A DNA stretch of 64,000 bases from Mangifera indica (taxonomy: Eukaryota; Streptophyta; Magnoliopsida; Sapindales; Anacardiaceae), in NCBI RefSeq assembly GCF_011075055.1, contig NC_058146.1:12759820-12823819 (forward strand). Direction: 5' to 3'. Position 1 is the first letter of the stretch; each line of letters starts with the position of its first letter. The notes under the pieces are model-generated. The model saw nothing but the letters and a program-made list of their open reading frames with translations, searched no databases and was not told the origin of the DNA. A program made the position numbers and the translations under genes. This document shows positions 25,801 to 35,775 of this stretch, in pieces.

Positions 25801-26539
25801 GTAATATTTTACTTTTCAGCACATTGATAGTTATGTAGTGGTATTACGACATGCGTTTCCATCAGCTAAATGGACTTGTGTGGAAACTTCTTTTGATGGG
25901 TGGTTACCGCATATAATAAAAGAACGAGAAAATTATGGATTAGATAATTATCAATGGCCACGATTATTATTAGATCCGATCGAAGAGATAAATGGTCCAA
26001 ACTTACATAGAGGTTATATCTCATGGGTTGATGTTGATCGGGTTTGTACCATTTAAATTGATATTTATATATTATGTTGGTAAGTATATTAGAAAAAATT
26101 TGACTGATGGGATTCATTTTATTGTATTACAGGTTTATATTCCGATCAATTATGAATCTCAACACTGGGCATACGGTGAATTGGACTTAAATGCGTGGAC
26201 TTTGACGGTGTATGACTCATCCAAGGCATTTTTTGACTCTACAGAGAGGTTTCTGGAGGCTATGAAACGTTATTCTTATCTTCCGTCTATTATTAGTGCG
26301 ACCAACTATTAGGAGTCACGGCGTCTTGAGCCAAAGTTAGAACCATTGACCATTACGAGATGCATAGATGTACCACAACAAGGCACTGCCTCCGATGATT
26401 GCGAGATATTCTCATTATATATTTTAGAGTATCTCGCCACTAGCAAGAGATTAAATTTTAGGGCAAAAAATGCTTCCTATATGCGTTGCATTCTTGCATC
26501 CAAGATATGGAAGCATGGCGGGAATTCACTCTTTTCCTG
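22818..26539 (+). pseudogene. DUF1985 / Ulp1-like cysteine protease gene of MULE 1 (broken)
   Basis: A possible first exon (ATG 22818, MLFESSQ) ends at GT 22839. A phase-compatible acceptor TTTTTTAG precedes EIGVNERPGERRYNDG at 23694. The DUF1985-like domain follows: FRLNGVDCRFCPIEFALVTG (about 23947-24007) to VSEHILCIVDDWG (24263). A Pro/Ser-rich linker and a predicted coiled coil with DKFDRLQELLQGFMQKVDER lie at 25085-25240. The C-terminal Ulp1 (C48) part has His in SQHW (26157-26168), Asp in LTVYDSS (26204-26224), Gln in VPQQ and Cys in SDDC (26391-26403). In-frame stops, for example TAG for the expected Trp near 23950 and 24283 and at 26312, break it. Known family members act as deSUMOylating-type proteases; the role in transposition is unknown. 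Confidence 0.75.
23095..23600 (-). repeat. MULE 1 internal array (CGCACCC repeats) in the putative first intron
   Basis: About 20-24 units of roughly 21 bp, consensus CGCACCCYTTNACACTTTNY. On the plus strand they point the same way as the right subterminal array and opposite to the left one. The array lies between the proposed donor at 22839 and acceptor at 23693, and starts right after normal-looking sequence at about 23090. Translations rich in HPF/HAP are artefacts of the periodicity. Confidence 0.85.
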
Positions 26540-26729
26540 ATTTTTCGTATTATAAACTTATGAATATTCTCATTTTTTTGTATAGTATGTAAATTTTATT
26601 TATTTATTTTGTATTGGTCGGTTAAGGTGTATTAGGGTTTAGGCGTATGCATAGGTTGATTAATTGCATATCATAATTTATATTACATATTTTTATTGAT
26701 ATGTTGATGTGGCTGGAGTTTGGGTTGAC

Positions 26730-26731
<2 letters not shown>

Positions 26732-26814
<83 letters not shown>
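26732..26814. repeat. (TA)n microsatellite, 83 bp
   Basis: Uninterrupted TA dinucleotides between the 3' ends of the two convergent MULE 1 genes. The 71- and 76-codon open frames of alternating Tyr-Ile are the microsatellite itself. Confidence 0.97.
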
Positions 26815-26817
<3 letters not shown>

Positions 26818-27229
26818 GTGTAGTTTCTTTGATTTTGCTATATACAGGTTGGGAATTGTTGAAATTACAGAGGAAATACTGCCGAAATTTTTACGTAATA
26901 GTGTATAACGCAAGACGAAGATGACGATGAGTTTTTATAATGTTGCCTAAATGATTCTGTTAATTTGCTAAATTTGTATTCCTAATCTTTATTGACAAAA
27001 TAATGAATTAATTCCAGGATGAGAATAACGAAAAGGGAAAAAAATAACAGCCCAAACGGTGCGGTTTATTTTCCGCTGAAGAAATAGAATTTGAAATCAT
27101 TGACATTCAACATATACCATATGCGAAAATGCAGTTTAATATACCCATTCAATATTATCTGAATTTATATTCTTCATGACAAACTCATACCTACTGAAGA
27201 TGTTGTAGCCTCAGTTAAGGGATTTGTAT

Positions 27230-29779
27230 AAACTAAACGTGTGTGCCCTGTTTGATGACATTTACTGCATTCAACTTGACGTATTTCTTCTTCTTCTGAC
27301 GATCTTCTATTATGTTCTGAGGGACGACTAGAACATCACTATTGCATTTGTAGTGGATTAACTATACGGATATATTCAGGTTCCACCCATTCGGAAGGAT
27401 CACCCAAAGGTTCAACAACCTCCTAGTAAACGACTTTCTAATATTCAGCTGAGTAATATTTATTTACCCAAGGATAACAATTTGAGAGGTTTTAAAATCT
27501 GGCAATTGTCGCAACATATGTGCATGCTATTTGTGATAGTTGAAATTTTTTACAACTACATTATTTTGTTGCAAGATCGACTATAGCGACAGGTCTACTG
27601 GAACTATGCACTTCATATCTATCAATGGTTATTGGTTTGACAATCATATTAGCTGATTTGCAAATATGATTAGCTAACTTTTCTTCAGTCCACCTAGTCA
27701 GAGGATAAGTGCAGATATCTGAAAGATATTATAACCATTGAAAAATTAGTAAAAACTAAATTGATGGTTTGTACCTGTCATATTGCGAAGAGTAACAAAT
27801 GTATGGTGGTTTGTACCTGCCATATTGCGACGAGTATAAAACCATTTTTGTAAGGTCGAATGTAGGAATTCAATAAGCATCACCACTAGCAATTTATATG
27901 CATGTCGTGTCAAAGCATTAAACGATTTAGTAATATTTGTGGTCATAATGTTATATCGGATACCGGGAAAGTGAGCACAAGCCCACTGTGCGTAGTCAAT
28001 TCCTTCCAAATAAGCTGTTGTAGTGGGGTTTTCAGCTTTCATCATATGCAAAGCCTCCTCAAAATCTTCTGTTCGATAAGCCTTCGCCGCTCTCTAAAAT
28101 AATCCCTCTATATGTTTTGTTTGCTTGTACCGAACACGCATATTTCCTTTTATATGATGGCAACACCAGCCATGATGCGCATTTGGAAACACTTCTCTCA
28201 CAGAACGAGTGATGGCATAGTGCCTGTCTGAAATGATTGTTAGATTTGTGAGATCACCGATACATCTGTGTAACGCTCGGAGAAACAAGGTCTAAGTCAT
28301 CGTTTTCTCCCTTCCGCCAACTCCGAAAGCAATTGGATAAATTTGATTATTTCCATCCTTGCCCACAGTAATAAAAAGTGTACCCCAATATCGACCTTTC
28401 AAGAATGCCCCATCAATACAAATAACAGGACGACAATACTCACAGAATGCTCTAATAGAGCATCCTAAAGATATGAAAACTAATTGGAATCGATTATCCG
28501 AGCCAGTTTCAATTTCTGTAATAGTACCAAGGTTTCGTTGTTGAAGGTTATAACAAAATATCGGTAATAATCTAAATGACTCTTCGGGTGAACCTCTTAT
28601 CTCGTTCAACGCCCAATTCTTTGCACGTCAAGCTTGTGCATAAGATATATCAATTTGAAACCTATCTGCCATATCTATTATAATTTCTTTCGGCCTATAC
28701 ACACGGTCACCAGCAGTAAATAAGGTCTATAAGATTTTTCCAAGTGCCCTTTTACCTGCCTACTTGTGGTGAGGTCTTATGATATCGTGAGGACAAATAT
28801 GTGTTCCTAATTTATGTAACACAAATATATTGCTATTACTTAACTTGACCCTTCCCGCTTTCCATTTGCATTGTTGATGTAAACACTTTATATCTCATCT
28901 CTTCTTGTTTGAGCTCGAGACCTTGAATTGATAACCATTTTCTATTGCATCTCTATATAATGTATCTATTAAAACTTGTTTAGAGGCAAACTGGTCTGTC
29001 ACTTTGAATTTTTCGTCTGATGGTGCAATAGTATAAACTTCAATTCCTTCATTTTCAACATCTCTGTAGGGTTTTGGACCACCAAAAAATGGATTGCAAC
29101 TACGATGTATTGGAGCAATGTCAACTAAACTTTCAGGTGCTGTCACTGACGTACTAACCTCTGCATCATCAATAACATCATCACACATTTCCGTACCATT
29201 ATAATCTCTATCGCCCTCATTATCACAACCACAATATTCACCATGTGCCAAGTCTTTACAAAAAGGATTCCAACCAATATCATTCTTAAGACCATCATCA
29301 TAATCATGGTTTATATTTATCTTGCTACTTCCTGGTACACTTTCTGGTTATGTATATATATTATCCATGGAATGAACTTCGGTTGATGGATTTTGTTGAA
29401 TCCTTTGATGAATCTCTCGATCTGGTTGTGAATATTGCTGATAATTATCTCAAAATTCATTTTGCTAAAAAACCACTTCAAGAAATAAAGGAGACTTTTT
29501 GCAAGACTTACATAGTTGCATCATCATTCGGATATCATAATCATCTTTCAATAAATAAAGCGAATCGCTAAACTTTCTTGGATTTGGCATATAAATTTTA
29601 ATTTCATTAAAACTTTGATTGATACCTAAACGAGAACATACTCCTTCCATAAATCCTTCGTAATTGATTCTTCTATTGGCTGAAAATAATTTCTAAAATC
29701 CACCGATATATTTGAAGTTATTACCCTCTTCGTTGTGCTATGCTCCACCGAATCTAAACATGAACATCACTCCTACCAT
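27230..29779 (-). pseudogene. MuDR-type transposase gene of MULE 1 (broken)
   Basis: Read on the minus strand in order: possible start ATG at 29779; N-terminal mudrA-like block DDYDIRMMMQLCKSC (about 29550); acidic linker; DNA-binding-like block QVLIDTLYRDAIENGYQFKV (about 28940); MULE DDE domain with first Asp in VICIDGAFLKGRYWGTLF (about 28405) and second Asp in NLTIISDRHYAI (about 28230) followed by FPNAHHGWCCHHIKGNM; then YNIMTTNITKSFNAL (about 27920). A SWIM-like zinc finger CSCKKFQLSQIACTY (about 27550) has Tyr where His is usual. A C-terminal zinc knuckle reads CSKCHQTGHTR (about 27265). At least six in-frame stops, mostly readable as CAG/CGA/TGG changed to TAG/TGA, interrupt it. Confidence 0.85.
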
Positions 29780-30084
29780 TCTTTCTGATGGATAGATTCA
29801 AGAACAAAAATATGAGATTAGTTTAGAATAAAGCAGATTTGGACTATTAAAAATAAGTGAAAAAAGAAAGAGATATTTGTGAAATAACAATAAGGATTTC
29901 TTTTTGGAGAAAGTAAATAATCGTAGTTTTTTTATTAATATTGTAGTAAATACTTTCATCTGCCGGAATATCTACCCTAACTAAATATTAATGAAGAATT
30001 GAATTCTCTTCTTATTAAAATTAATTATTAAATTCTTTTAAATTTTCTTAATAAAGGGTTTTTATTACAGATGATAAGTTGTGC

Positions 30085-30621
30085 ATGCATGCACACGTCC
30101 ACACATTAAGGTTTTCCCGCACCCGTCAGATTATAATGCAATGCACCCATCCACGCACCGTCGCACCCTTTCAACAATTCCTGCACCTTCCACGCACCCA
30201 TAATGCTTGTCGCACCCTTCCACGCACCCTTTTGGTAATTGGCACACCTTCCACGCACTCGCAACGCTTGCCACACCTTTTCAGCAATTCCCGCACCTTT
30301 TCAGCAATTCCCGCACCCTTTCAGCACTTGTCGCACCCTTTCAGCACTTGTCGCACCCTTTAGGCAATTGTCGCACCCTTTCGAAAACTGTTGCACCCTT
30401 TCAGCAATCCACGCACCATTTTCGTAATTGTCGCACCCTTCCATGCACCCGTAATGCTTGCCGCACCCTTTCAGAAATTCCAGCACCCCTTTCCAGATTC
30501 CCCCACCTGTACCCCTTTCCAAATTTTCGCACCATTTCCACACCCTTTTTCAAATTTCCGCACCTCTTAACGCACCTATTCCCTTCCCGCACCCCTTTCT
30601 AAATTCCCGCATCTCTTCACG
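30085..30621 (-). repeat. MULE 1 right subterminal array (CGCACCC repeats)
   Basis: Inverted counterpart of the left array. The stretch 30281-30440 holds eight consecutive units of exactly 20 bp, consensus TCAGCAATTGTCGCACCCTT. Less regular units extend to the inner TIR boundary at 30622. Overlapping open frames on both strands (up to 131 codons) follow from the repeat and are not genes. Confidence 0.88.
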
Positions 30622-31070
30622 CAACCTGTTTGAGAAGAAAACGCACTGTTTCAAGAAAAACGTACCATTTTCGATATATCCATTATTTTCGATATATAAG
30701 AATCAATTATTTTATAAAAAATTAATCTGTTTTTCAATTTGTATATTTTATTCATTATAGATAATTTAAAGAAAAACGTACCATTTTCGATATATCCATT
30801 ATTTTCGATATATAAGAATCAATTATTTTAAAAAATATTAATCTGTTTTTCAATTTATAAATTTTATTCATTACAGATAATTTAATCTTAATGCTTTTCG
30901 TGAAAGGTAATCAATTAATCAGCGAAAAGCAAGCATTGCGTTTGAGAAATTAGATGAGGGGTATTTTCGGATTGAAAAATATAATTTGCTTAAAAAAGTA
31001 AAACGTCAAAATTGTTGTCGAAAAAGGTTTAGACAAGAATGTTGCTGCCTATTGTAATTAATATCCCACT
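30622..31070 (-). repeat. MULE 1 right terminal inverted repeat, with internal 116-bp duplication
   Basis: The reverse complement matches 21585-21916. A 116-bp segment starting AAGAAAAACGTACCATTTTC at 30653 is repeated at 30769, with few differences, and accounts for the extra length compared with the left TIR. The end at 31070 is set by CCCACT, complement of AGTGGG at 21585. Confidence 0.9.
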
Positions 31071-31419
31071 GGTAGTTGTACCTATATTAATAATCAAATT
31101 GTGATAAAAGTGACATATTTTGACACCCAATTAATGAAGAAAACATAGTTTTTTTCTTACTACTAGGCAACACTTATGTGTTTTTTTTTTAATGAGTTAA
31201 TTATAATTAGATGTTTTAATGATTTCATTTATAGATTTACAATATATTGTTAGTATTTAGTTATTAATTGATTTGTAATGATAACAATTTGATATAATTA
31301 ATCATTTTTATTTGATTGAAAAAATGTTTTATATGAATTGTTGGATTTCAAATTTTAATATAATTATTAATATTAATTTATGGTCAAAAGTTTTGTATCA
31401 AATTCATCACATAAATTAA

Positions 31420-32134
31420 AACAAAAATTTGTGTCCTCAGTTCCCAATATAATTAGGGATTACATTTTTTATTTTCAATGTACAGCAGAATTAAAAACAT
31501 AAAAAATTGTCTTCAATTCACTACTTAATCAAGGAGAAAAAAAATTTGTCCCTAATTTATTATACAATCAAGGATAAAAAAAAATTGTCCTCAATTCCTT
31601 ACACAATTAAAGACAAAAAATTGTCTCTAATTCAATACAATTAAGGACAAAAATTTTATCTTTAATTCATTACATATTCAAGGATGAAAAATGTTGTTCT
31701 TGATTCATTACACATTCAAGGACGAAAAAAAAAAATCCCTAATTCAATGTATAATCAATGATGAAAACTTTTGTCTCCAATTTATTATATATTCAAGGAT
31801 GAAAAAAATTATCCCTAATTCATTATGCAATCAAGGACGAAAAATTTTGTCTCTAAATGTGATCTTTTTGGGACGAAATAAAGTTATTTGAAACAAAATT
31901 TATTTTATTTATGGATAAAATATTTTGTCCCAAAATATGTATATTTTTATGACAAAATATTATTCGTTTATAATGACTAGTTATTAAGGACAATCTCATT
32001 TTTTGTGGGTATTACCAATTGCTAACGTATCTTTTTTGACAATTTGATTTTTTGTCCCAAATGACTTTTTAAGATGAAATTTTGATTTTTTAGAACAAAA
32101 ATTTTTGTCCTTAAATTGAATATTTGTTGTAGTG
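31420..32134 (-). mobile_element. One end of a CACTA-type (En/Spm-like) DNA transposon
   Basis: On the minus strand the terminus reads CACTACAACAAATATTCAAT at 32134, the canonical CACTA start. Inside it, 31430-31870 is a subterminal array of about nine diverged units of 40-45 bp (CAAGGAYGAAAAATTTTGTC, then CTAATTCATTAYACAAT). Further inverted GGACAAAA/TTTTGTCC motifs lie at 31880-32110. The opposite end was not found between here and MULE 1 at 31070, so the element is truncated. The interval 31071-31420 is AT-rich with nothing else recognisable. Confidence 0.65.
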
Positions 32135-33173
32135 GGTCATTTGCCAATCTTTGTAGTCTACTACTTGCTTCGATTCACTGGCCTTATTCCTTGGATATTC
32201 AGGATATGTTGAAACAGATTTTATTAGGGCACCCGGATTTTGTGCATTGAGACTGAAGGAGTCTACATCCTCGATACCATCAAGATAATGGCGAAACTCC
32301 GGGCAAATACAAGCAATTCCGGCATATGCAGCGTCCACATGGACCCATATGCTATATCTTTTTGCTATGTCACATAGCGGACCTATTGGATCAACAGCAG
32401 CGCTTGAAGTCGTCCCGACTGTGGCACAAAGGAAAAATGGAATTAGCCCAGCTTCAAAATCTGATTCAACTGTGGACTGTAATGAATCTGGGGTTAGCCC
32501 AAATAGTGACAATTTGGTTGTCTTTATGGCTCGGAAATTCTTGGGGTTGATTCCCAGCAATTTGAGCAGCTTTTTGGATTGCACTATGAGTTTGATCAGA
32601 CCCATAAACAACAAGCTTCGTTATGTTCTCTCTTCCGATCTTCATGAGAATTCGATCTCTTGCAGCAGTTATTGTGCACGAAATAGCCTCACAAGTAGTT
32701 CCTTGTAACACACCCCCTCCATTGCCAGAGAAAAGGAAAGGCTTAGGAAGTTTCAGCATTTCTCCTAGCCAATCCATAACTATATTCTCCAGTTCGGTTG
32801 CAGCCGGCGATGACATCCAGTTAAACCCCACAACATTGAAGCCCGTGCTGAGAATTTCACCGAGAATCCCAGCAATGCTACCACCTGAAGGAAAGTAAGC
32901 AAAGTAATTAGGACTTTGCCAATGCGTTATACCGGGGACTATATGTTCCTGAACATCCGGGAGGATTTGTTCAATAGGCTCTGGATTATTTGGTGCAGAT
33001 CGTGGCAAGCATTTCCTGAGATAACCAGGCTTAACTTGGCTTCGAATTGGGTATTTCTCTACATTCTTGTAGTAATCATGTGTCCTTGTCTCCTGATTTC
33101 CTCTGAGTCTAACGGGGTTAGTCACTGAGACAGCTCCATTTTGAAGCTCGTGGTCTTCCTTGACGCTCCCCAT
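32135..33173 (-). pseudogene. Aromatic L-amino acid (tyrosine/tryptophan) decarboxylase pseudogene
   Basis: Group II PLP-dependent decarboxylase, cytosolic, making tyramine or tryptamine in functional relatives. The start [20 protein letters not shown] lies at 33173. Conserved blocks follow: [63 protein letters not shown] and [10 protein letters not shown]. Damage: a compensated frameshift with a short deletion after VTNP; a frameshift near 32555 (IAG to NPKNF); an in-frame loss of about 17 codons at 32229-32250 that removes the PLP-binding HKW lysine (the sequence jumps from SLNA to NPGALIKS); and truncation after DYKDWQ at the CACTA terminus, losing the C-terminal third or more. It cannot be a working enzyme. 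Confidence 0.9.
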
Positions 33174-34104
33174 TGATCTAAAGAGCAAACAAAACTTTCA
33201 AGTGATTTTGTGTTTTGTATTAGTGATAAAGAATCGAGGCTGAAATGAAGGTTTTTGGAATTGGGGATGAAATTGATAGTAAATGAACAAAGAGAAATTA
33301 ACTATTTACAGAGTTCACATTTTACTATAACATAATAATCATATGGTTCATGGCCATAAAGCTGAAATAAAACGAGCGTGCATGTATTAATTAGTGTATT
33401 TTAAAACCCTATACATAGAAAGTTGACCGTACGATAATTATTATGGAATAAAACTTAGATGGTTGTATATTTCCGAATCTAATGAAATAGGCTATCATAT
33501 GGAACATATGTATAGATTACACAATACAACAAAGAGCAAACCTCTGTAATTAATTGGGACAGTCTTCATCAATGAAAATAAGTCAAATAATATAATAATA
33601 AGATTATTTGTACAACAAAATCAAAAATTTATTTATACAAATAAATCTTATTAATATATTGACACAAATTATGATGCTTATACATGATTGTTTTTTTTTT
33701 TTATAATCATTTAATTATATGTATCACATAAGTTGGAGATACAAACTGATAAGATTTGCTGGTATGCCTGTGCACACTAATCAACACTTACAGTTGCCAA
33801 ACCCGTCGTTATCGTATCTGCCCAGCCTGCCAAATTTTAGGGTTAGTTTTATTAGATATACACTTCGAATTAAATTTCAAATTAAGGTAATGTTTAATGC
33901 ATCTTTTTGGTCTAGGAAATTTTGTGTGTGTGTGTTTATCACGTACGCACTACTCAAAAGATTTTTATAAATAGTGCTTAACGCATTTAAACTACCTAGA
34001 AATAAAAATAAATCTGGTTCAATTAGTCGTTGTTGGATCGCATATATACTGCACAAAATTGTCTATGGCTAGACTTATCGTCTAGCAATTTAGAATGTAA
34101 TATT
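33174..34104. other. Region upstream of the decarboxylase pseudogene
   Basis: AT-rich and single-copy in appearance, with a poly-T run at 33690-33702. Probably the former promoter of the decarboxylase. No conserved open frame, RNA gene or repeat was recognised. Confidence 0.4.
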
Positions 34105-34735
34105 TAGGGGCGGATTCGATTTAAGTCGTGTCTAGAGTTGGTTCAAGGTTGAATTAAATTTATAATGATCAATTCAAATTTAAACTTATTTTAATTTGTA
34201 TATAGTATCATCAAAAAGTTGTTAGAGTGAACAATATTGTTGAAAACGGATCCAAAGGTTAGCAAAATTGATAGAGTATTAAAACTTTTAGAGAAAAGAT
34301 TTGGATTCGAATTTTTGCTATACTTGTAAAATCTCGACTTATCTGGTGTAGTGATTGTGGGTTTAGTCGTTATGCTTAAAGTTTACCTTTCTAACTGATA
34401 CAGATGGAATCCTTGGTTATTAAAAAAGAAATATTATCGAAAGAGTTAACAATGTTGTCACAAGATTAATAGTATCACAAAATGGAAAAACGAGCCGATC
34501 TCTAGTTAAAGCTCTAACTTTGTAGCTTGGCTAATTGAGATTAATTGGTTTGTTTATCTGATAATATTGTTCATTTTATTGACAACATTGTTCATCCCGC
34601 CAACAACATTTTGTTGACATTATACCATAGCTTGAACGAGCTCGAGCTCTACTAGGCATTTGTAGATTTGATTTAATCTTGAGCAAGCCATAAACTCAAA
34701 TCAGTTCTTATCGAATCTACTTCTATCTACCATTG
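34105..34735. mobile_element. hAT-like non-autonomous repeat carrying a SINE
   Basis: Left edge AGGGGCGGATTCGATTTAAG and right edge (minus) ATGGTAGATAGAAGTAGATT CGATA form an imperfect inverted repeat. GAACGAGCTCGAGCTC near the right end is typical of such repeats. Boundaries are approximate. Confidence 0.35.
34240..34430 (+). mobile_element. tRNA-derived SINE
   Basis: Has an internal pol III promoter layout: box A-like TTAGCAAAATTGATAGAG (34259) and box B-like GGATTCGAAT (34303) about 40 bp apart. These are followed by a 3' body ending GTGATTGTGGGTTTAGTCGT that resembles the body of the SINEs at 40362-40700. Confidence 0.45.
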
Positions 34736-34789
34736 TCAACACTTGAACTCCCAAGTTTAAGAAATGGTTAATGCACCCACTTTTTTTTT

Positions 34790-34876
34790 TTTTTTGGGTA
34801 GGTAAATGAGATTTTCAAAGTTAATAGGAGGAAACTTGGGAAATGCGCATATTTTGTGTGGGAAATATCCTTTGGC
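34790..34876 (+). mobile_element. Right end of a GGCC-type element
   Basis: Ends GTGTGGGAAATATCCTTTGGCC and contains GATTTTCAAAGTTAATAGG, as in the right half of the copy at 41783-42504. The left end was not recognised. Confidence 0.3.
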
Positions 34877-35660
34877 CTAAAAAATTTAAGTAGAGTAGCA
34901 AATAAAGCAAAAGTCTAAGTGTCACTTTTGGCTTTTACTTTATCTGATATACCACATGGATTTTTTAAACTAAAACATCTTTGTAATGACGTATGAGAAT
35001 TAGATGTTTGATTTTACTCTTACTTGTTCTTACGAGGTCTCTCATATTGTGTTTACATTAAACCAATTCTTTCTCATTTGAGCCTAAAGAAATGAATTTG
35101 TCCCAATTGTTTGAGCACATTTTTTGTTTAGAATATATTAAGTTTGTTTATTATCAAAGTATTCTAAAGGAAAAAAAATTGAAAAAAATACAAAATTGTT
35201 AAACAAATAGAAACTAAGTTGTTAGACATAATTAAAATTTGATTCAAAAAGTTTGAGATTAAGAGATTGAAGAAAATGTAAAGAGAGAGACTAAGAAATT
35301 ATGCTTTGAATTTGATTTACAGAGTTCGGGGGTAAGGGGTAGGTGGAAGAGGATTTATATAAAAACTTTTGGCCCAACAACTACCATTGCCCTGTATTTC
35401 ATATAATTTTTTTCATTCTTTATTTTGTAATTGTAATATCTCACTCTAAATACACACCTCTGATGGAAATATACCAAAAGATATGCGCACAATTGGATTA
35501 TTTAAAACTTTAATCTATGATCATAACTATAAAACATGAAAAAAGGTAATATAATAAAAACTAATTGTTTTTTAATCAAACTCATAAAACAACAAGTATC
35601 TGAAATCTCTGATAGAAAGAATGACTATATAAATCTCAGGTAAACCATTGTGTCTAAAGA
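34877..35660. other. AT-rich intergenic sequence
   Basis: No conserved open frame or recognisable repeat was seen. Confidence 0.4.
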
Positions 35661-35682
35661 TAATAATAATAATAATAATAAA

Positions 35683-35770
<88 letters not shown>
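35660..35770. repeat. (AAT)n then (TA)n microsatellite
   Basis: A short AAT run (35661-35681) followed by about 82 bp of pure TA. The alternating Tyr-Ile open frame on the minus strand is an artefact of it. Confidence 0.95.

Positions 35771-35775
<5 letters not shown>

Larger units (their letters stand above)
21585..31070. mobile_element. MULE 1: 9.5-kb Mutator-like element with Ulp1-like protease and transposase
   Basis: Bounded by inverted repeats starting AGTGGGATATTAATTA at both ends. The TIRs are 332 bp (left) and 449 bp (right; 333 bp once a 116-bp duplication is removed). Inward of each TIR is an array of 20-bp CpG-containing repeats in opposite orientation. The left half carries a DUF1985/Ulp1 gene (+) and the right half a MuDR-type transposase (-), pointing toward each other with a long TA microsatellite between them. 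MULEs carrying Ulp1-like genes are known from Arabidopsis (Kaonashi) and melon (CUMULE). Both genes are broken by stops. No clean 9-11 bp target duplication was found. Confidence 0.88.

Noticed and set aside
26683..26924. Tyr-Ile repeat proteins on both strands
   Set aside because: Direct translation of the (TA)n microsatellite.
30079..30760. Open frames of 62-131 codons over the right array
   Set aside because: Same periodicity effect as on the left; the frames are mutual shadows on opposite strands.
21576..31080. Target-site duplication for MULE 1
   Set aside because: The 9-11 bases outside the TIRs (for example TAGACCAGT and GGTAGTTGT) do not match in any register tried.
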